Assembly: GCA_963922205.1 (NCBI GenBank)
Contig: CAWUHX010000206.1
Span: forward strand, 496,001 to 560,000
Origin: Romanomermis culicivorax
Lineage: Eukaryota > Nematoda > Enoplea > Mermithida > Mermithidae
DNA length: 64,000 nt
Direction: 5' to 3'
Within the stretch, counting starts at the first letter, position 1, and each line of letters opens with the position of its first letter. The position numbers were made by a program, and so were the translations under genes. The notes under the pieces were generated by a model that was not told the origin of the DNA, ran no database searches, and saw only the letters and a program-made list of their open reading frames with translations. Shown here in pieces: positions 20,465 to 32,200 of this stretch.

Positions 20465-22555
20465 CAGGTTGAGCTAAAAAACGGCGACTGGTGCTAACAT
20501 TCATAACTTTCGGACGGATGAAGCTTTTTAAATTCGGATTGCTGCATCAGAATCCCTATTTTTCTTTGTTGTAAGGGCCAAATTTTGTGCTCCTAGCCTT
20601 TATGGTTTTCGAATAAATAGAAATTTAGTAAAAGTGGTCATTTTTGAAAAAGTAAAAATTGTGAAATCAAAGTTAAATTCGTCTTATTGTGAAAAAAATT
20701 TTGTAATGTTCTCTACACACAAGAATACTGTCAAAATCACACAGATTTGTAATTTACACGTAATTTAAAGTCTTCAGTTTTTTGTTTTAATAATGGCACA
20801 GTTTTGCCAAAATCAAGAGCTTTTGTTTTGAAATTGGAAAAAACAAAATCAAAGTAAAATCAATTCTGTCATTGACCAAGTCGAAAAACGATTAAAATTA
20901 ATGGTGAAACAGGAAGGGCACACTGAAACGGCTCTCTAGTAGTTTAAAGCTGTTATATGGTTCTTGTGATTGGATCTATTTTACCTTTTTCCGTTATAAA
21001 ACATGTTGATTTTTGGGCACTTATGCACTTTATGGCCTATCGAATTTTTTCCAAGTTTTTTAATGTGTAAGGTATATATACCATATTGGTATAGGCAACG
21101 TACACTAGCTAGTTTTTTAACACGTAAGGTATATACAACGTGCATGTATACACGAAGTTCAAAATAGTGTAAACTGATGGGTAAAGACCGCCCCCAAAGT
21201 GATGTGAATTAGGGGTGTGTTTACCCACTGAATTCTTAAGGGTCATTTATACTTGCTTTTTTGGATTGGACAGAACGGATCACCAAAAACTTGAAACCTT
21301 CAGCCTAAAAATCTACATTCGATCACCATGACATTAATCTTTGATCTTCGAGGCTTCAAATAAGAGGATCTCTATTTCTGAGCAACACCTTATGAAGACA
21401 CCGCAATATCAAATGCCAAAAACGAGATTTGTTATGACAGTACCCACTATGCTGAACCTGCGGTCAGCTCATGATTTTTCGTGAACGACCAAAGTTGCTA
21501 AGACGTATGTCTCTGAAGCGTAGATAGTGTAAACTAATGTTGATGTAGAGATGACTATGTGCACTAAAGTAAGGTGAAGTTCAGTGTATTGCCTGGTCAT
21601 TTATCTACCAAGTTCTTATGCTTAGGCTTAGGGCAGAGAGGAGCAGAGCCACACAGGCGGGTGTGTGGTGCCCATCCATACATATAATAGGGCCCCGGAG
21701 TCTGAGAGGTAGGACGACTTTTTTGGGGCCGGGGGTCAGTAATTCCCAAAATTTTGGGGGGGAGGGATCTCTCAAGGAGAAAAAATCAATTTTTTCAGGA
21801 AAAAAGTCCGAAAAATAGTCAAAAAATTGTAATTTTTTTCTAAAATGACCGAAAAAATCTATTCGTGGAGCGAAGCGCCCAGAAAATTCACATTTTTGAC
21901 TATTTTTGTTCAAAAATTGACAATTTTCATCGAAAAATTAACATTTTTCAGTATTTTTTCAACCAAAAGTATGGGGGTTCCTACGGCTACCAAATGGCTA
22001 GCCATAGGATTGGAAAATCCTGGGGCGGTCGCCCAATGGCTAGCCATATGGTCGACGATTTCTGGGGGGGGTTCCCATAGCAATTCCCCCCCAATTACAT
22101 GTATGTGCCCATCCCCTTGGGGGGTTTTCTGCCTTTGCTGGATTTCACATTTAAGTTTACACTTTCATTCTTACAGTGTCAAAAATATTTTTAGGAAGGG
22201 TGGTGGGGGATGGAGGCGGGAAACCTTGCTCGGTGTTCCTTATTCAAAAACTAGTTAGCGTATGTTGCCTATTAATACATGCTGTATATACCTTAAACGT
22301 TAAAAAACAGAAAAAAATTCGATAGGCCATAAAGTGCAAAAGTACCGATTTTTGTCAATTTTTTTGTTTGTTTCAAAAAATCGATGATTAGTATTTTTGA
22401 TTCTAGCCAGTCAGTATTTAAGCAAAATGGCTGAAACCTAGCAGTATTTATGCCAGATGTTTCGTATATCAACGGCAGCAAACCGCAATAAAAAAGCTTT
22501 ATCCATTCGAACGCTATGAAAGTCAGCACCGGTCGCCTTTTTTTGACCCACCCTG
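20465..22555. mobile_element. TA-flanked DNA transposon remnant with long inverted arms
   Basis: The left end (tata|CAGG, 20465) and right end (CCTG|tata, 22555) are flanked by TA. The terminal 90 bp match as inverted repeats (for example GGCGACTGGTGCTAACATTC against the right arm). Inverted similarity continues around 21018-21120 versus 22250-22350 ('ggcctatcgaattttt', 'aaggtatata'). The middle holds a nested CATACATGTAA-type MITE. I find no transposase, so it is a non-autonomous or gutted Tc1/mariner-like element. Confidence 0.6.
21677..22105. mobile_element. MITE, CATACATGTAA family, copy 1
   Basis: The ends are CATACATATAATAGGG and CCCAATTACATGTATG. The inside has a G-run, 'gcgaagcgccc', and 'ggctagccata' flanking 'ggattggaaaatcctgg'. 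It is closely similar to 54435-54867. A smaller relative lies at 29675-29866, a half copy at about 30215-30391 and diverged copies near 42790-43140 and 48040-48250. No coding capacity. Confidence 0.7.
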
Positions 22556-22736
22556 TATATGCTTCCTCAACAGGGTTCCAAAAACACCGATTCCCATTGC
22601 CGTTTTTGACGGGCTTTAGGCTTTAAAGATACTTATGGCAGGTCGGAGAGGTTTCAAACAGGCTTATTTTTTTGAAAACCAGGAGCGAAATGGCTCCTAG
22701 GCCTAAATTTCTGAGGGCAAAATTGAAATTTTGGGA

Positions 22737-23144
22737 CAGTGTTTTTTTGCACTGTGCAAAACGTTTTCCGCTCGTGCAAAACTTTTTTTCAGGGCTTTTG
22801 CATCGTGCAAAAACATATTCATCAATTGTGGAAAAAAATTTGGTGTTTTCACATAGAAAAGATACATTTTGGTGCATTTTAGTAGACCCAACTTTCAAAA
22901 TTTTCTGGCGCTTCGCGCCGGTTATAACTTTAATGATCATTATTATTTATTGTCAAGCTCAGACACGACTTTTAGCATGTCTACCTTCACTTATCACTAA
23001 TTTTTAATAGTTTTCATCGTCTTAAACGTATTATCTCATGTTGTACAAAAAAACCTGTTTATAATACAAAAAAATTTTCGGCGTGCAAAACTTTTTTGGT
23101 GATTTTTTTTGCACCGTGCAAAAGAGCTCGTGCAAAAAAAACAC
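22737..23144. mobile_element. Non-autonomous element with GTGCAAAA terminal arrays, copy 1
   Basis: The ends are ACAGTGTTTTTTTGCAC and its inverse. Each end carries several GTGCAAAAC motifs. The core has the hairpin GGCGCTTCGCGCC at 22908-22920 and 'tagcatgtctaccttcacttatc'. A second copy in reverse orientation is at 28477-28968. Related elements with other terminal words are at 37428-38843 and 39130-39985. Confidence 0.6.
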
Positions 23145-24554
23145 TGTTTTGAGAGCCAAAAATTTTTAATTGAATATCGAAAAACGGGCTTGTAATGTAA
23201 CACACTGCAGAACGTAATATATAATTAAATTATATAGATATTCAATCAGTTGATACGAGTTAAAAAAATTACTGTTCAAAATTTGATTTTCAACTAGCGT
23301 TTTCGGTTAAAGGTTTCTTTCTACATGTACAGAAAAACGAGAAATCTTTATGCAAAGAAAATTTAAGCAAAAAACAAGATATTTCGTTTATTTTTGCACA
23401 AACCTTCTTCTAAGATAGCACTTGAGTTCGTTCCCCTCTGACTCAAAAGCATAGGGTTTTTAAAATGCAGCTTCTTTTCTTATTGTTCTGTTGTTTCCTA
23501 TATCTTTTCAGCGCTACGCAACGAAACTTTTCTTTAGATTTTGACCCTCTAAAATGCTGGAAAATCAATTTAAGGATAACTTATTCGATAAACATACAAG
23601 GTTCGAAAACATGTATATCCTATTTTACAAACTAAAAAATGTGTTCATACCTTCATAAGTTTGACAAGCTCAAATTAAACTTGAAATTTATGAAAATCAC
23701 GTCCATTATGATCATGAATTCGAACCCGGCTCCATATTTAAAATAATGGTTACAAAAAATTGAAAAATTAGGATTTTGATCTCTTAAATGCATCAAAATT
23801 CATCTTTTCCATGTCGAACCTCCTTATTTTTTCTTTTTACGAGAATTTTTTTGCCCAGAAAGTTTGATTTGTAGAAAAACAGTGAATAAACTAGTTTGAA
23901 AAATTATACAATGAGATCCGGCGCGGAGCACCGGAAAATTTTCGATGTTTTATGATTTTAGGGCCTGTAAGACACTTACTTTAAATCTAAAACTGAATGA
24001 AAATAACTACAATTCACTAAAACATAAATGAATAAGTCAAAATTTTAGGAGTCAAAATGGCTTCTAGACCTAAAATTTTAGGAGCCATTTCCAAACTTTT
24101 AGGGGCCCAGGCCCCTAAAATGACTAAAAAAGCCTGGTTTCAAAGAAAAGAGAGCTGCCCATCGCCGCTATGGATAAAGTAAGAGTAAAGTGATCAATTT
24201 TGTTATCATTAAATTATGGCTGGGTTGGAAAATAGACGACTTCAAGCTGTTAAGACAATATTTGAGATGCTCAACCAAACGTTTGGCATTTCAGAAAAAA
24301 TTATAGGTATCTGAAAATGACATATAATTATGCAGTTCCATGAACTGGTCATAACGGTTTAAAAATATGCTTTCGTAGCTACAGTAATCCTAAAATGTGA
24401 ATTTTCATACAGCCAGTCTATTTTCAGTGGTTTCACTTCCGAGTGTGTAGTGCAGACCGGGAAATACTTGGCTCAGTACTTTCGTGAGTCAAAATTTAAC
24501 CGAAATGAATGAAATTTTTCCGCACATCTCTCCTTCTTGAAATACCAACTCTTA
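23145..24554. other. Intergenic DNA with decayed repeat pieces
   Basis: I see no gene. There is a further hairpin-core copy at 23917-23934 ('ccggcgcggagcaccgg') with its usual 'aaaatttt' flank. The sequence around 23460-23960 is related by eye to 32650-33180 (phrases on 'ctaaaaaat', 'attatacaatgag', 'tttagggcctg'), so this is interspersed repeat DNA. Confidence 0.4.
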
Positions 24555-24695
24555 GGCCGTATTTATACTTCACAGCGGCCGCGACCAATCAAACGGCGCC
24601 AGGAAACACTGACGTTAAATATGATTGGTTGCACGTCACGTGCACTGAAATTCGATTGATCACGTCTGCCGTGACCGTGAAGTATGAATGCGGCT
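24555..24695. mobile_element. GC-rich MITE flanked by TTA, copy 1
   Basis: 141 bp with inverted ends GGCCGTATTTATACTTCAC and GTGAAGTATGAATGCGGCT, flanked on both sides by TTA. The interior contains 'gaccaatcaaac' and 'cacgtcacgtgcactg'. A second copy lies inverted at 53855-54002 within a CNOT11 intron. Confidence 0.7.
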
Positions 24696-25220
24696 TTACT
24701 CTTAAACCAGAATTAAATTTTCTTTTCGAATTTACCGAGGATAAATGTATAATTATTCTTTAAGAGTTGTTCAAATCCCCACACAGCTCTCCAGAGAAAT
24801 TTATTTAATCAGTATTAATAACAATAATGATAGAAATATAGTGATTTCTTCAATTTCGCACATTTATATAGATTTTATGCCATAGATCGGTGGACGTGCC
24901 AAATTTTCAGCTTCTAGAAATCCTAAGATTCCAATTTAAGCCGCTTGTGCATGATTTAAGTCACCTGACCGCCATAATCCAAGCGAAATATTAACATAGA
25001 AAAAAATTGTCAAAAAGCATTCAAAATGATTAAAATAAGTAACTTCATTCATAAAAAAAAATTTATTATGGACAGCTCGTGAAGTGAAAGAATCGAAAAA
25101 ATACAAATATAAGTAAGTGCACTCGTTGTATTTTTGTCAAAAAAGTCAACGAATATAAAGATTTCGAAGCAAAAAGGCGCAGTTCTGTGCGTCAAAAAAT
25201 TTACAAATTAAAAGTTTGTT

Positions 25221-26066
25221 TCAGTCCAAAATAATTTCTGTCACAGAGTCGTAAATCGGTTGTTCGAAAGTATTTTTCTGGAAATCGAAACGCGTTAAAT
25301 TTGTTTTCCTGAAAATATGAATGGCAGTGTCGTTGAAGACGTTCTCTTCTGCGTCGAAATCGGGCAATATTATTTCTTCGACCAATTGATTTTCTACAGT
25401 TGCATGCAAATTTTTCAACGATCGATTATTTTTTGAATGAAATAACCGCTGTTGAATTATAGTGGAAAATGTATTGCCGAATACGCAAATTCTGGAAAGT
25501 TGTTCCGCGGACCAATTCGCATATAAAACATTATTGTACATGGGCCGTCCGGAATGAGGCATATAAAATAAAGTTAATAGATCTTCGTCATTTTTACCCG
25601 TATATAAACATCGATCGTTGACCATTTCGGATTTGGATATGAGAAAATTATCCGAAACCCAGCATTTTTCGAAATTATTGAAGATAGGGTCGAAGCACTT
25701 GACGAAGCTGATTTTCATATCAAATTTGGAATTCAGTTTGTCAATGAGTACTAATAATAAAGCTAATTGACAGCGAGCCGTTGAGCAGCGCGAAAATTTT
25801 CCTAAACCGTAACAAGCGATGTTTAAATATTTAAAACGTTCCAAATAGTTCGACAATGTCCGGTTTCTCAAAATCTCGTCGACAAAATCGCCAACACGAC
25901 TTTTCCGATTTGCCAAGGTCGACTTGAACGAATCGACATCAAAATCATCAGTTGCCTTATCCTTCTGCAGACCTTTGGGTAAAGTATCGCTATTACCCGG
26001 ATCGGACTTTCGAACGCATTTTCTTCTACCACGTTTAACGAGGATAAAGTCGTTGTTAGATTCCAT
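25221..26066 (-). CDS. SRRD: SRR1-domain protein
   Basis: 281 residues from the ATG at 26064-26066, uninterrupted. The SRR1 domain covers about residues 70-225: YGLGKFSRCSTARCQLALLL, then a 'CFDPIF' strand, TLFYMPHSGRPMYNNVLYAN and ICVFGNTFSTI. These are the family signature. Members are conserved in eukaryotes and linked to circadian regulation in plants and haem-related regulation in mammals; the molecular activity is not settled. The N-terminus is basic (KRGRRKCVRK). The gene lies 210 bp behind the TIMM21 stop in the same orientation. The sequence before its ATG reads as a splice acceptor (ttgttacag|gcATG), so a 5' exon, shared transcript or leader splicing is possible. No homologue-based check of the symbol was possible. 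Confidence 0.88.
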   Translation of the reverse strand: MESNNDFILVKRGRRKCVRKSDPGNSDTLPKGLQKDKATDDFDVDSFKSTLANRKSRVGDFVDEILRNRTLSNYLERFKYLNIACYGLGKFSRCSTARCQLALLLVLIDKLNSKFDMKISFVKCFDPIFNNFEKCWVSDNFLISKSEMVNDRCLYTGKNDEDLLTLFYMPHSGRPMYNNVLYANWSAEQLSRICVFGNTFSTIIQQRLFHSKNNRSLKNLHATVENQLVEEIILPDFDAEENVFNDTAIHIFRKTNLTRFDFQKNTFEQPIYDSVTEIILD

Positions 26067-26276
26067 GCCTGTAACAAATTAAAAATTATTGAATTTGGAG
26101 AACTAAAATTTACGGCTCACTTTTCTAAAACTGATTTCAGCAAAACTTCAATGTTTAACTAGAACATGATAAAACTTAAATTTTTAGAAAATATTTTAAT
26201 TAATAATGCTAGAAAGAAAAGCAGATTTAACAAAACTATACACATAACAAAAAACTGAACAAAACTAATAGAAAAG

Positions 26277-29200
26277 TCACCGATTATCCACTAAAATTAT
26301 AGATTTTGGTGGATAACTATCAATATCGACAAAAAGGTATCGATAATCGAAATTTCCATTTTCGTCCTGGAAAGAAAATAAATAATCTAATCAAAAGTTA
26401 TAAATTCTCTATGATTGGATTAACAAAAATTGGGCTATTTCTGAAAACGAGTGTAGGTTTTCAATTGATCACGAAAGATGTTTGTATCTGTAGCTACTTT
26501 TTTAGCATTAACAATTTTTTGGCTTTTGATTCGTCACACTAGAGCGGATGCCAACTTGATCGAAAATCATGAAATACAGGTTGTTTATTCGTTTGGAACA
26601 AGAAAAAAATCACGATTCTCCTTGTATTCGAAAAACTTGATAAAAAACTAACGAAGTTGTTCAGTGGAACGTTCAAGCTACATTTTAAGGACGGAGTCGA
26701 ATGTCAACTTTTTACATAAATATGACGGAAAAAGCTTTCTACTTATGAAGATAACTCACTTCTTTCACTTCTAAATTTACAACCCCGGAGGCGCTGGGAC
26801 CTTTAACGTAAAATTTCATTCTCATGTGTACTTTCCCATCTTTCTGGTATTCAGCATGCCTGCAAAACAGATTAATTTCAAGGAGCTATAAATCAACAGA
26901 ATACACAGAACAATAAGCGAATAGAATAACTATGAGTTTCAGCTGGAACCACAGTTTTTTAGCGCCGAGCTAATAAATTTGGGTCTGCGCTAATGAAAAT
27001 TTTTGTCATTAGCGCAGAGCGCCTATGTGTTCTAAGTACAATGACTAATTCAAGTAAAAGTACATGATTGTTTTTGAATCGATTAGTTCATAGAGCAAAT
27101 TAGAGAAAAACCTATAGCTCATTTTCCTTGTTTCTTGTTAATGTACCAATCAGAGGTCCCCAAGGTCAGATTTTTAAGGTAAGGGTAAAGTTGAAAATTT
27201 TCTCTGGTAGTGTAGCTAAATGTCCACTAAGCATGTGATTTTATCTCAGAATTAGGTTACCAGTGATCAATTTTTAGGACGTTAGGTGGGGGTAATACAC
27301 CCCCCTCATACCCCTCCCTATGGGGTAGTCTGGTACCAATCAACATTAAAATAAAAGAAATGTTTTTGAAATGAAGAACATATTTTATTTTTCAAGCTTG
27401 AAGCATGTTGGCGTATTCTTCAATTCATCTTGCTAATCAACTTCAATACTATGCAACAAACGAAGATTTCGAAAGGAGTATGTGCATGCAACAGAGCTGT
27501 TTGTAAATTGTATCTAACTACTAGAACTCAAAAAAAACAGTAAAAGCACAACAATTACGGTTTATTGAATTGATATAGTTGGGTAAATTGTAACATAGCA
27601 ACATTAAATACCTACCTAGTACCTACTCAGTACTGTCTGTAGTATTAGTATTGCAAAAAATCGACTAAACATTGTAGGTCATGGAAATACAAATGTTATA
27701 GAAAATGTATGCGTGCTAATCAAACTTTTGTGCGATAACACGACCAATTAGTCATTAGTGGCATTTCTAATGGATACGAAGCTAAGAAACAGTGACTAGA
27801 ACTTTATGAAAGCACAGTACATGCTCCACCTAAAAAATTCAAACATTACACTTTTGGAATAATAAAAATTCCTGCGGAAACAGGAAAACGTAAAATCAGT
27901 CTTTTTCGATGGAACTAACTCAGCACAACACTTTGCCCAAAAATTTAACTAAATACTAACGCAACGTGTCTTCGTCGTCCTCGCCTTGTTTCTTCGCCAA
28001 ATCCTTTAATCGGAGTGCCCAAAATCATTTGAATCTGGAAGAGACGTTATACACGAAAATGTATCAAATTCGTGAAAATCCTGAGTAATACTAACTTCTT
28101 CGTTGGCCGTTACAACCTTTAAGGCGCGACTGTAAACTGAATTAGGGCTTTTGCTGGAAAAAAGCTCTTGGAAGATGTAGTAAAACATGGCGCCTGCAGC
28201 AACAACCGCCACGGCGAAAACGCCGAAATAATAAACGTCTTTCGCACCTTCTTTGACTAAAAAAACATGACAATTTTATTTAGAATCCCGCAAAAAATCA
28301 GGATCGATCCGGAAAATTAAGCGCAATAAAGGTGACTTAAAATAATCTATAAGGGTATGTAAAATAACTCATCATGCATTTAACGGAACGCATCAAAATT
28401 GTTCAACCTATTGCGACTCGCCACACGCATATATGCGCATAAGGGGTAGGGGTAAACCCCCTTACCTGGGACCAGTGCTTTTTTGCACGAACTGTTTTGC
28501 ACAATGCAAAAAAATAACAAAAAAAGTTTTGCACGCCAAAAAATTTTTTTGTACTTTAGAAAGTTAATGTGTTGATCTTTCTCAAAAAATGTATGAAGGA
28601 AAAATGCGTTGATCTTTCTCAAAAAATGTATGAAGGAAAAATGTGGATCTTCATTAAATATAATGATATAATATTGAAGATCGCCAATCAGACATGAAAA
28701 ATACGTTTAAGACGATGAAAACTTAAAAATTAGTGATAAGTGAAGGTAGACATGCTAAACGCCGCGCCTGAGCTTGACAATAAATAATAATGATTATTAA
28801 AGTTATTTTGAGATTTGGACCTACTAAAATGCAATAAATGCATCTTTTCTATATGAAAACACCAATTTTTTTCCACATTTGATAAATATTTTTTGCACGG
28901 TGCAAAAAATCGGAAAAAAGGTTTTGCACGGGCGGAAAAAGTTTTGCATAGTGAAAAAAACGCTGCCTGGGACCCTGGCTACCCCCTGACCCAAAAAAAT
29001 CGTCAAACATCCCCCTGAACTTTTTCCAATACAGTTTTTTTGATTATTTTTGTGCACATTTTGTATGAATAACAAGCTTGAAGAACTTTTTTTTGTTTTC
29101 TTGCTCGCCCACCCCCCTAACCACTGAATAAAAAGTCTATGGACCATCCCACTGGAAAATGCTTTCCGTGCATGTCTGGCCACATGGCTAATTAACTTTT

Positions 29201-32200
29201 GTGCCAATGGCATGGCACACAAATCTTTTTGATTATCAGAAGTCAGCACTCGTGCACGAAGAAAACCGTCAAACATAAAAAAACCCGGCTGATACCTAAA
29301 ACTCTGAACTCCATTACATGTACAGTCATGCTATATAAACAACCAGACCTGTAGGCAGGCCCCCCAAATGTTTCAAGTGTAAAAAGAGGTTAAGGCAGGA
29401 CCTTTGTTTTTTTTAGAAAAATTCAAGTCAGAAATGCCAATTTTATAGCAAATTAAGTGAAAAAATGTTGTCATATATCATATTTCATTGATTCTATATT
29501 GTGTGGAGCCCAGTAGCCCAAATCCAACGTCCTTCGCCTGGATATTTCTTTTGATTCTCACAGCGGAGGAAACGCAGGTTAGGACCCGGATTTCTGGAGT
29601 ACCACTCTGCGTGCAAGTCTACATTTGCAAATCAATTCTCGGCCTGACTTCTCGTTATTACCCTTGATTGGAAGCATACATGTAATTGGGGGGGGGGGGA
29701 AGTGCTATGGGAGCCATATGGTAGCTGTGGACTCCCATACTATTGGTCAGAAAAATACTGAAAAATGTGAATTTTTTGATGAAAAACGTCAATTTTTGAA
29801 CAAAAAATGGTAAAAAATGTGAATTTTTTTCCCCATAGCACTTCCCCCTTCCCAACTACATGTATGAATAGGGTGCAAAGGTTAATTGAAAAGTAACAAC
29901 TTATATGCACCCCTCAATTCGATTATCGAAGTTTAGAAGTTTAATTTTTTTCAAAGTGTGCAAACTGAGCGAATAAACTATATCGAAAGATAAAGAGTTC
30001 CAGACGTTAATATAATGCTTTAAAAAATCAAACTGGCAAGCAGTGGTATGAACTGACTTTATGGTCAATCTTAGATCATGATTACGACGCGCATTGTTGT
30101 TGTTTATACAGAAAAAGTCATCAGGATTTAGAATTGTTTTTTTGTGGATTATGTTGTACATGGTACAGAGGGCAGATTTTAATCTACAAATATCAAGCTT
30201 AGCCTTTGAAGTCTTTGAACGTTCTAGAAAAAAATTACTATTTCTTGAACTATTTTTCGGACTTTTTTCGTGAAAAAATCGAATTTTTTTCCTTGAGAGA
30301 CCCCCCCCCCCAAATTTTGGGAATTGCTGACCGCTGGCCCCAAAAAAGTCGCCCAACCCTTTCCCCAGACCTCGGGGCCCGTTACATGTATGATTGGAAG
30401 TTATCTGAGCTCAAAGAGTTATAAGATCATCTGCAGTTCACTAGAACGAAAGTAGTTGATCATTTGTTGAGATTGGGATCGACCGAACTGTAGCGCACTA
30501 TTTCTACCTAAGGTTTTAGCCTGATTAGGTGATTTAGCGGGTAGCTGATTAGGTCCCTTCATTCTCTTTATTATTCCTAACACAAGTCCCATTTCGACAT
30601 GGGGGTTAGATGCCAATAACTGAAACAGCCTATACAATTGAAAATTTTGGGAGCTATGCCAGACATGCACGGCAAGGATTCTCCAGGGGGAGAGTCCATG
30701 GACTTTTTCCCTGGGGGTAGGGGGTGGGTGAGCAAAAACACAGAAAAAAGTTCTGCAAGCCTGTTTTTCATACAAAATATGCACAAAAATCATGAAAAAA
30801 GCTGTCTTGGAAAAAGTTACGGGAGGTGTTTGACGATTTTTTTGGCCAGGGGGGTGGCCGGGGTCTCAGGCATACCTGGACAATGGGTTCAACTGGATGC
30901 AACTCGGTACCAGATGAGGCGATCTCGGTACCAGATGACTTGATGCTCAGCACCACATCATGTTTTGTGTGTGAACGGATTTTAACTGAGATAAAATGAC
31001 AATGTGAATTTAGAAATGAACCAAGCAACCAGGGAATCAATTAACTAACCAATCAGTCAGAGAATCAGTGAACCATTAATCAGTCAATGAACCAATCAGC
31101 CAATCAGGAAAAGAACCAAACAAACTATCAGGGAATTAACCAATCAACTGAGAAATCAATGAAGCAACCAATCAAAAAACCAGGCAAACAACCTACCAAA
31201 CAATGAGAAAATTAGTGCAGCAACCAACCAAGCAATCAGGGAATTAACCACCCAACAAAGCCAACCAATCAGGGAATCAATCAAACCAATCAGGAAATCG
31301 ACTAGCCAACCAGGATATCAATGAACCAGTCGGCCAATCAGGGAGTCAACCAACCAAACAATCAGGAAATCAGTGAAGCAACCAACCAACCAATCAGGGA
31401 ATCAACCAAAAAACCGATCAGGAATACAACCAGCCGTTCAATCATTCAACCAGCCCGGAAATCGATGGATCAACCAACCAATCAGAAAATCAACTATCCA
31501 ACCAGGGAATCAATGAACCAGCCAACCAATCAGGGAAACAACCAAGCAACGAATTCGAAATCAATGAATAAACCAACCAGCCAGAGAATCAACCAACCAA
31601 TCAGGAAATTGACTAGCCAACCAGAGAATCAATGAACTAGCCAACCAATCAGGAAAACAACCAACCAGGGAATCAATAAACCAACCAACCAGAGAAACAA
31701 ATAATCAATCAGGTAATCAATCAACCAAACAATCGAGGAATCGGTAAAGCAACAAACCAATCAACCAATCAGTGAATCAAGGAAACCATCAACCAGGGAA
31801 CTGAGGAGCCAACCAACTAATCAGGGAAACAACCAAGCAGCCAAACAGGGAATCATTCAACCAACCCAAAATCAATGAATCAATCAAACAATCAATCAGG
31901 AAATCAATGAGCTAGCCAATCAATTAGGGAAACTACCAACCAACCAGAGAATCAACAAAAATTAGAGTGAATCATTTAGCCAACCAATCAGTCAGGGAGT
32001 GAGTGAAAACAATCAGTATATCAATCAATCTACCAGAGAATCAATGAACCGATCAAGAAACCAATCAAATCACAGTGTCAGTGAACCAACTAATCAAGAA
32101 ATCAATCTCAACTAACTAACTGATCAACTAAAGAATCAAGCAACCAACCAAAAAAGGAATAAACCAAACATCTATGAAATTCAACCAATCGATCAAGCAA

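Noticed and set aside
21618-21640. Telomere-like TTAGGC repeats (also at 38290 and 42245)
   Set aside because: Only two to three units, each part of a dispersed 'ccttaggcttaggcttaggg' repeat start, not a telomere.
23705-23740. tRNA-like T-arm sequence (cgaacccggctcc)
   Set aside because: No matching acceptor stem, D-arm or anticodon arm could be placed.
26581-26700. Candidate last exon of TIMM21 on the minus strand (FEYKENRD...)
   Set aside because: Superficial similarity only. The exon at 26366-26277 has a better acceptor, the right phase and the family ending FDYRYLFVDIDSYPPKS.
31321-31635. 104-codon Asn/Gln/Pro-rich frame
   Set aside because: Produced by the CAACCAATCA tandem repeat.
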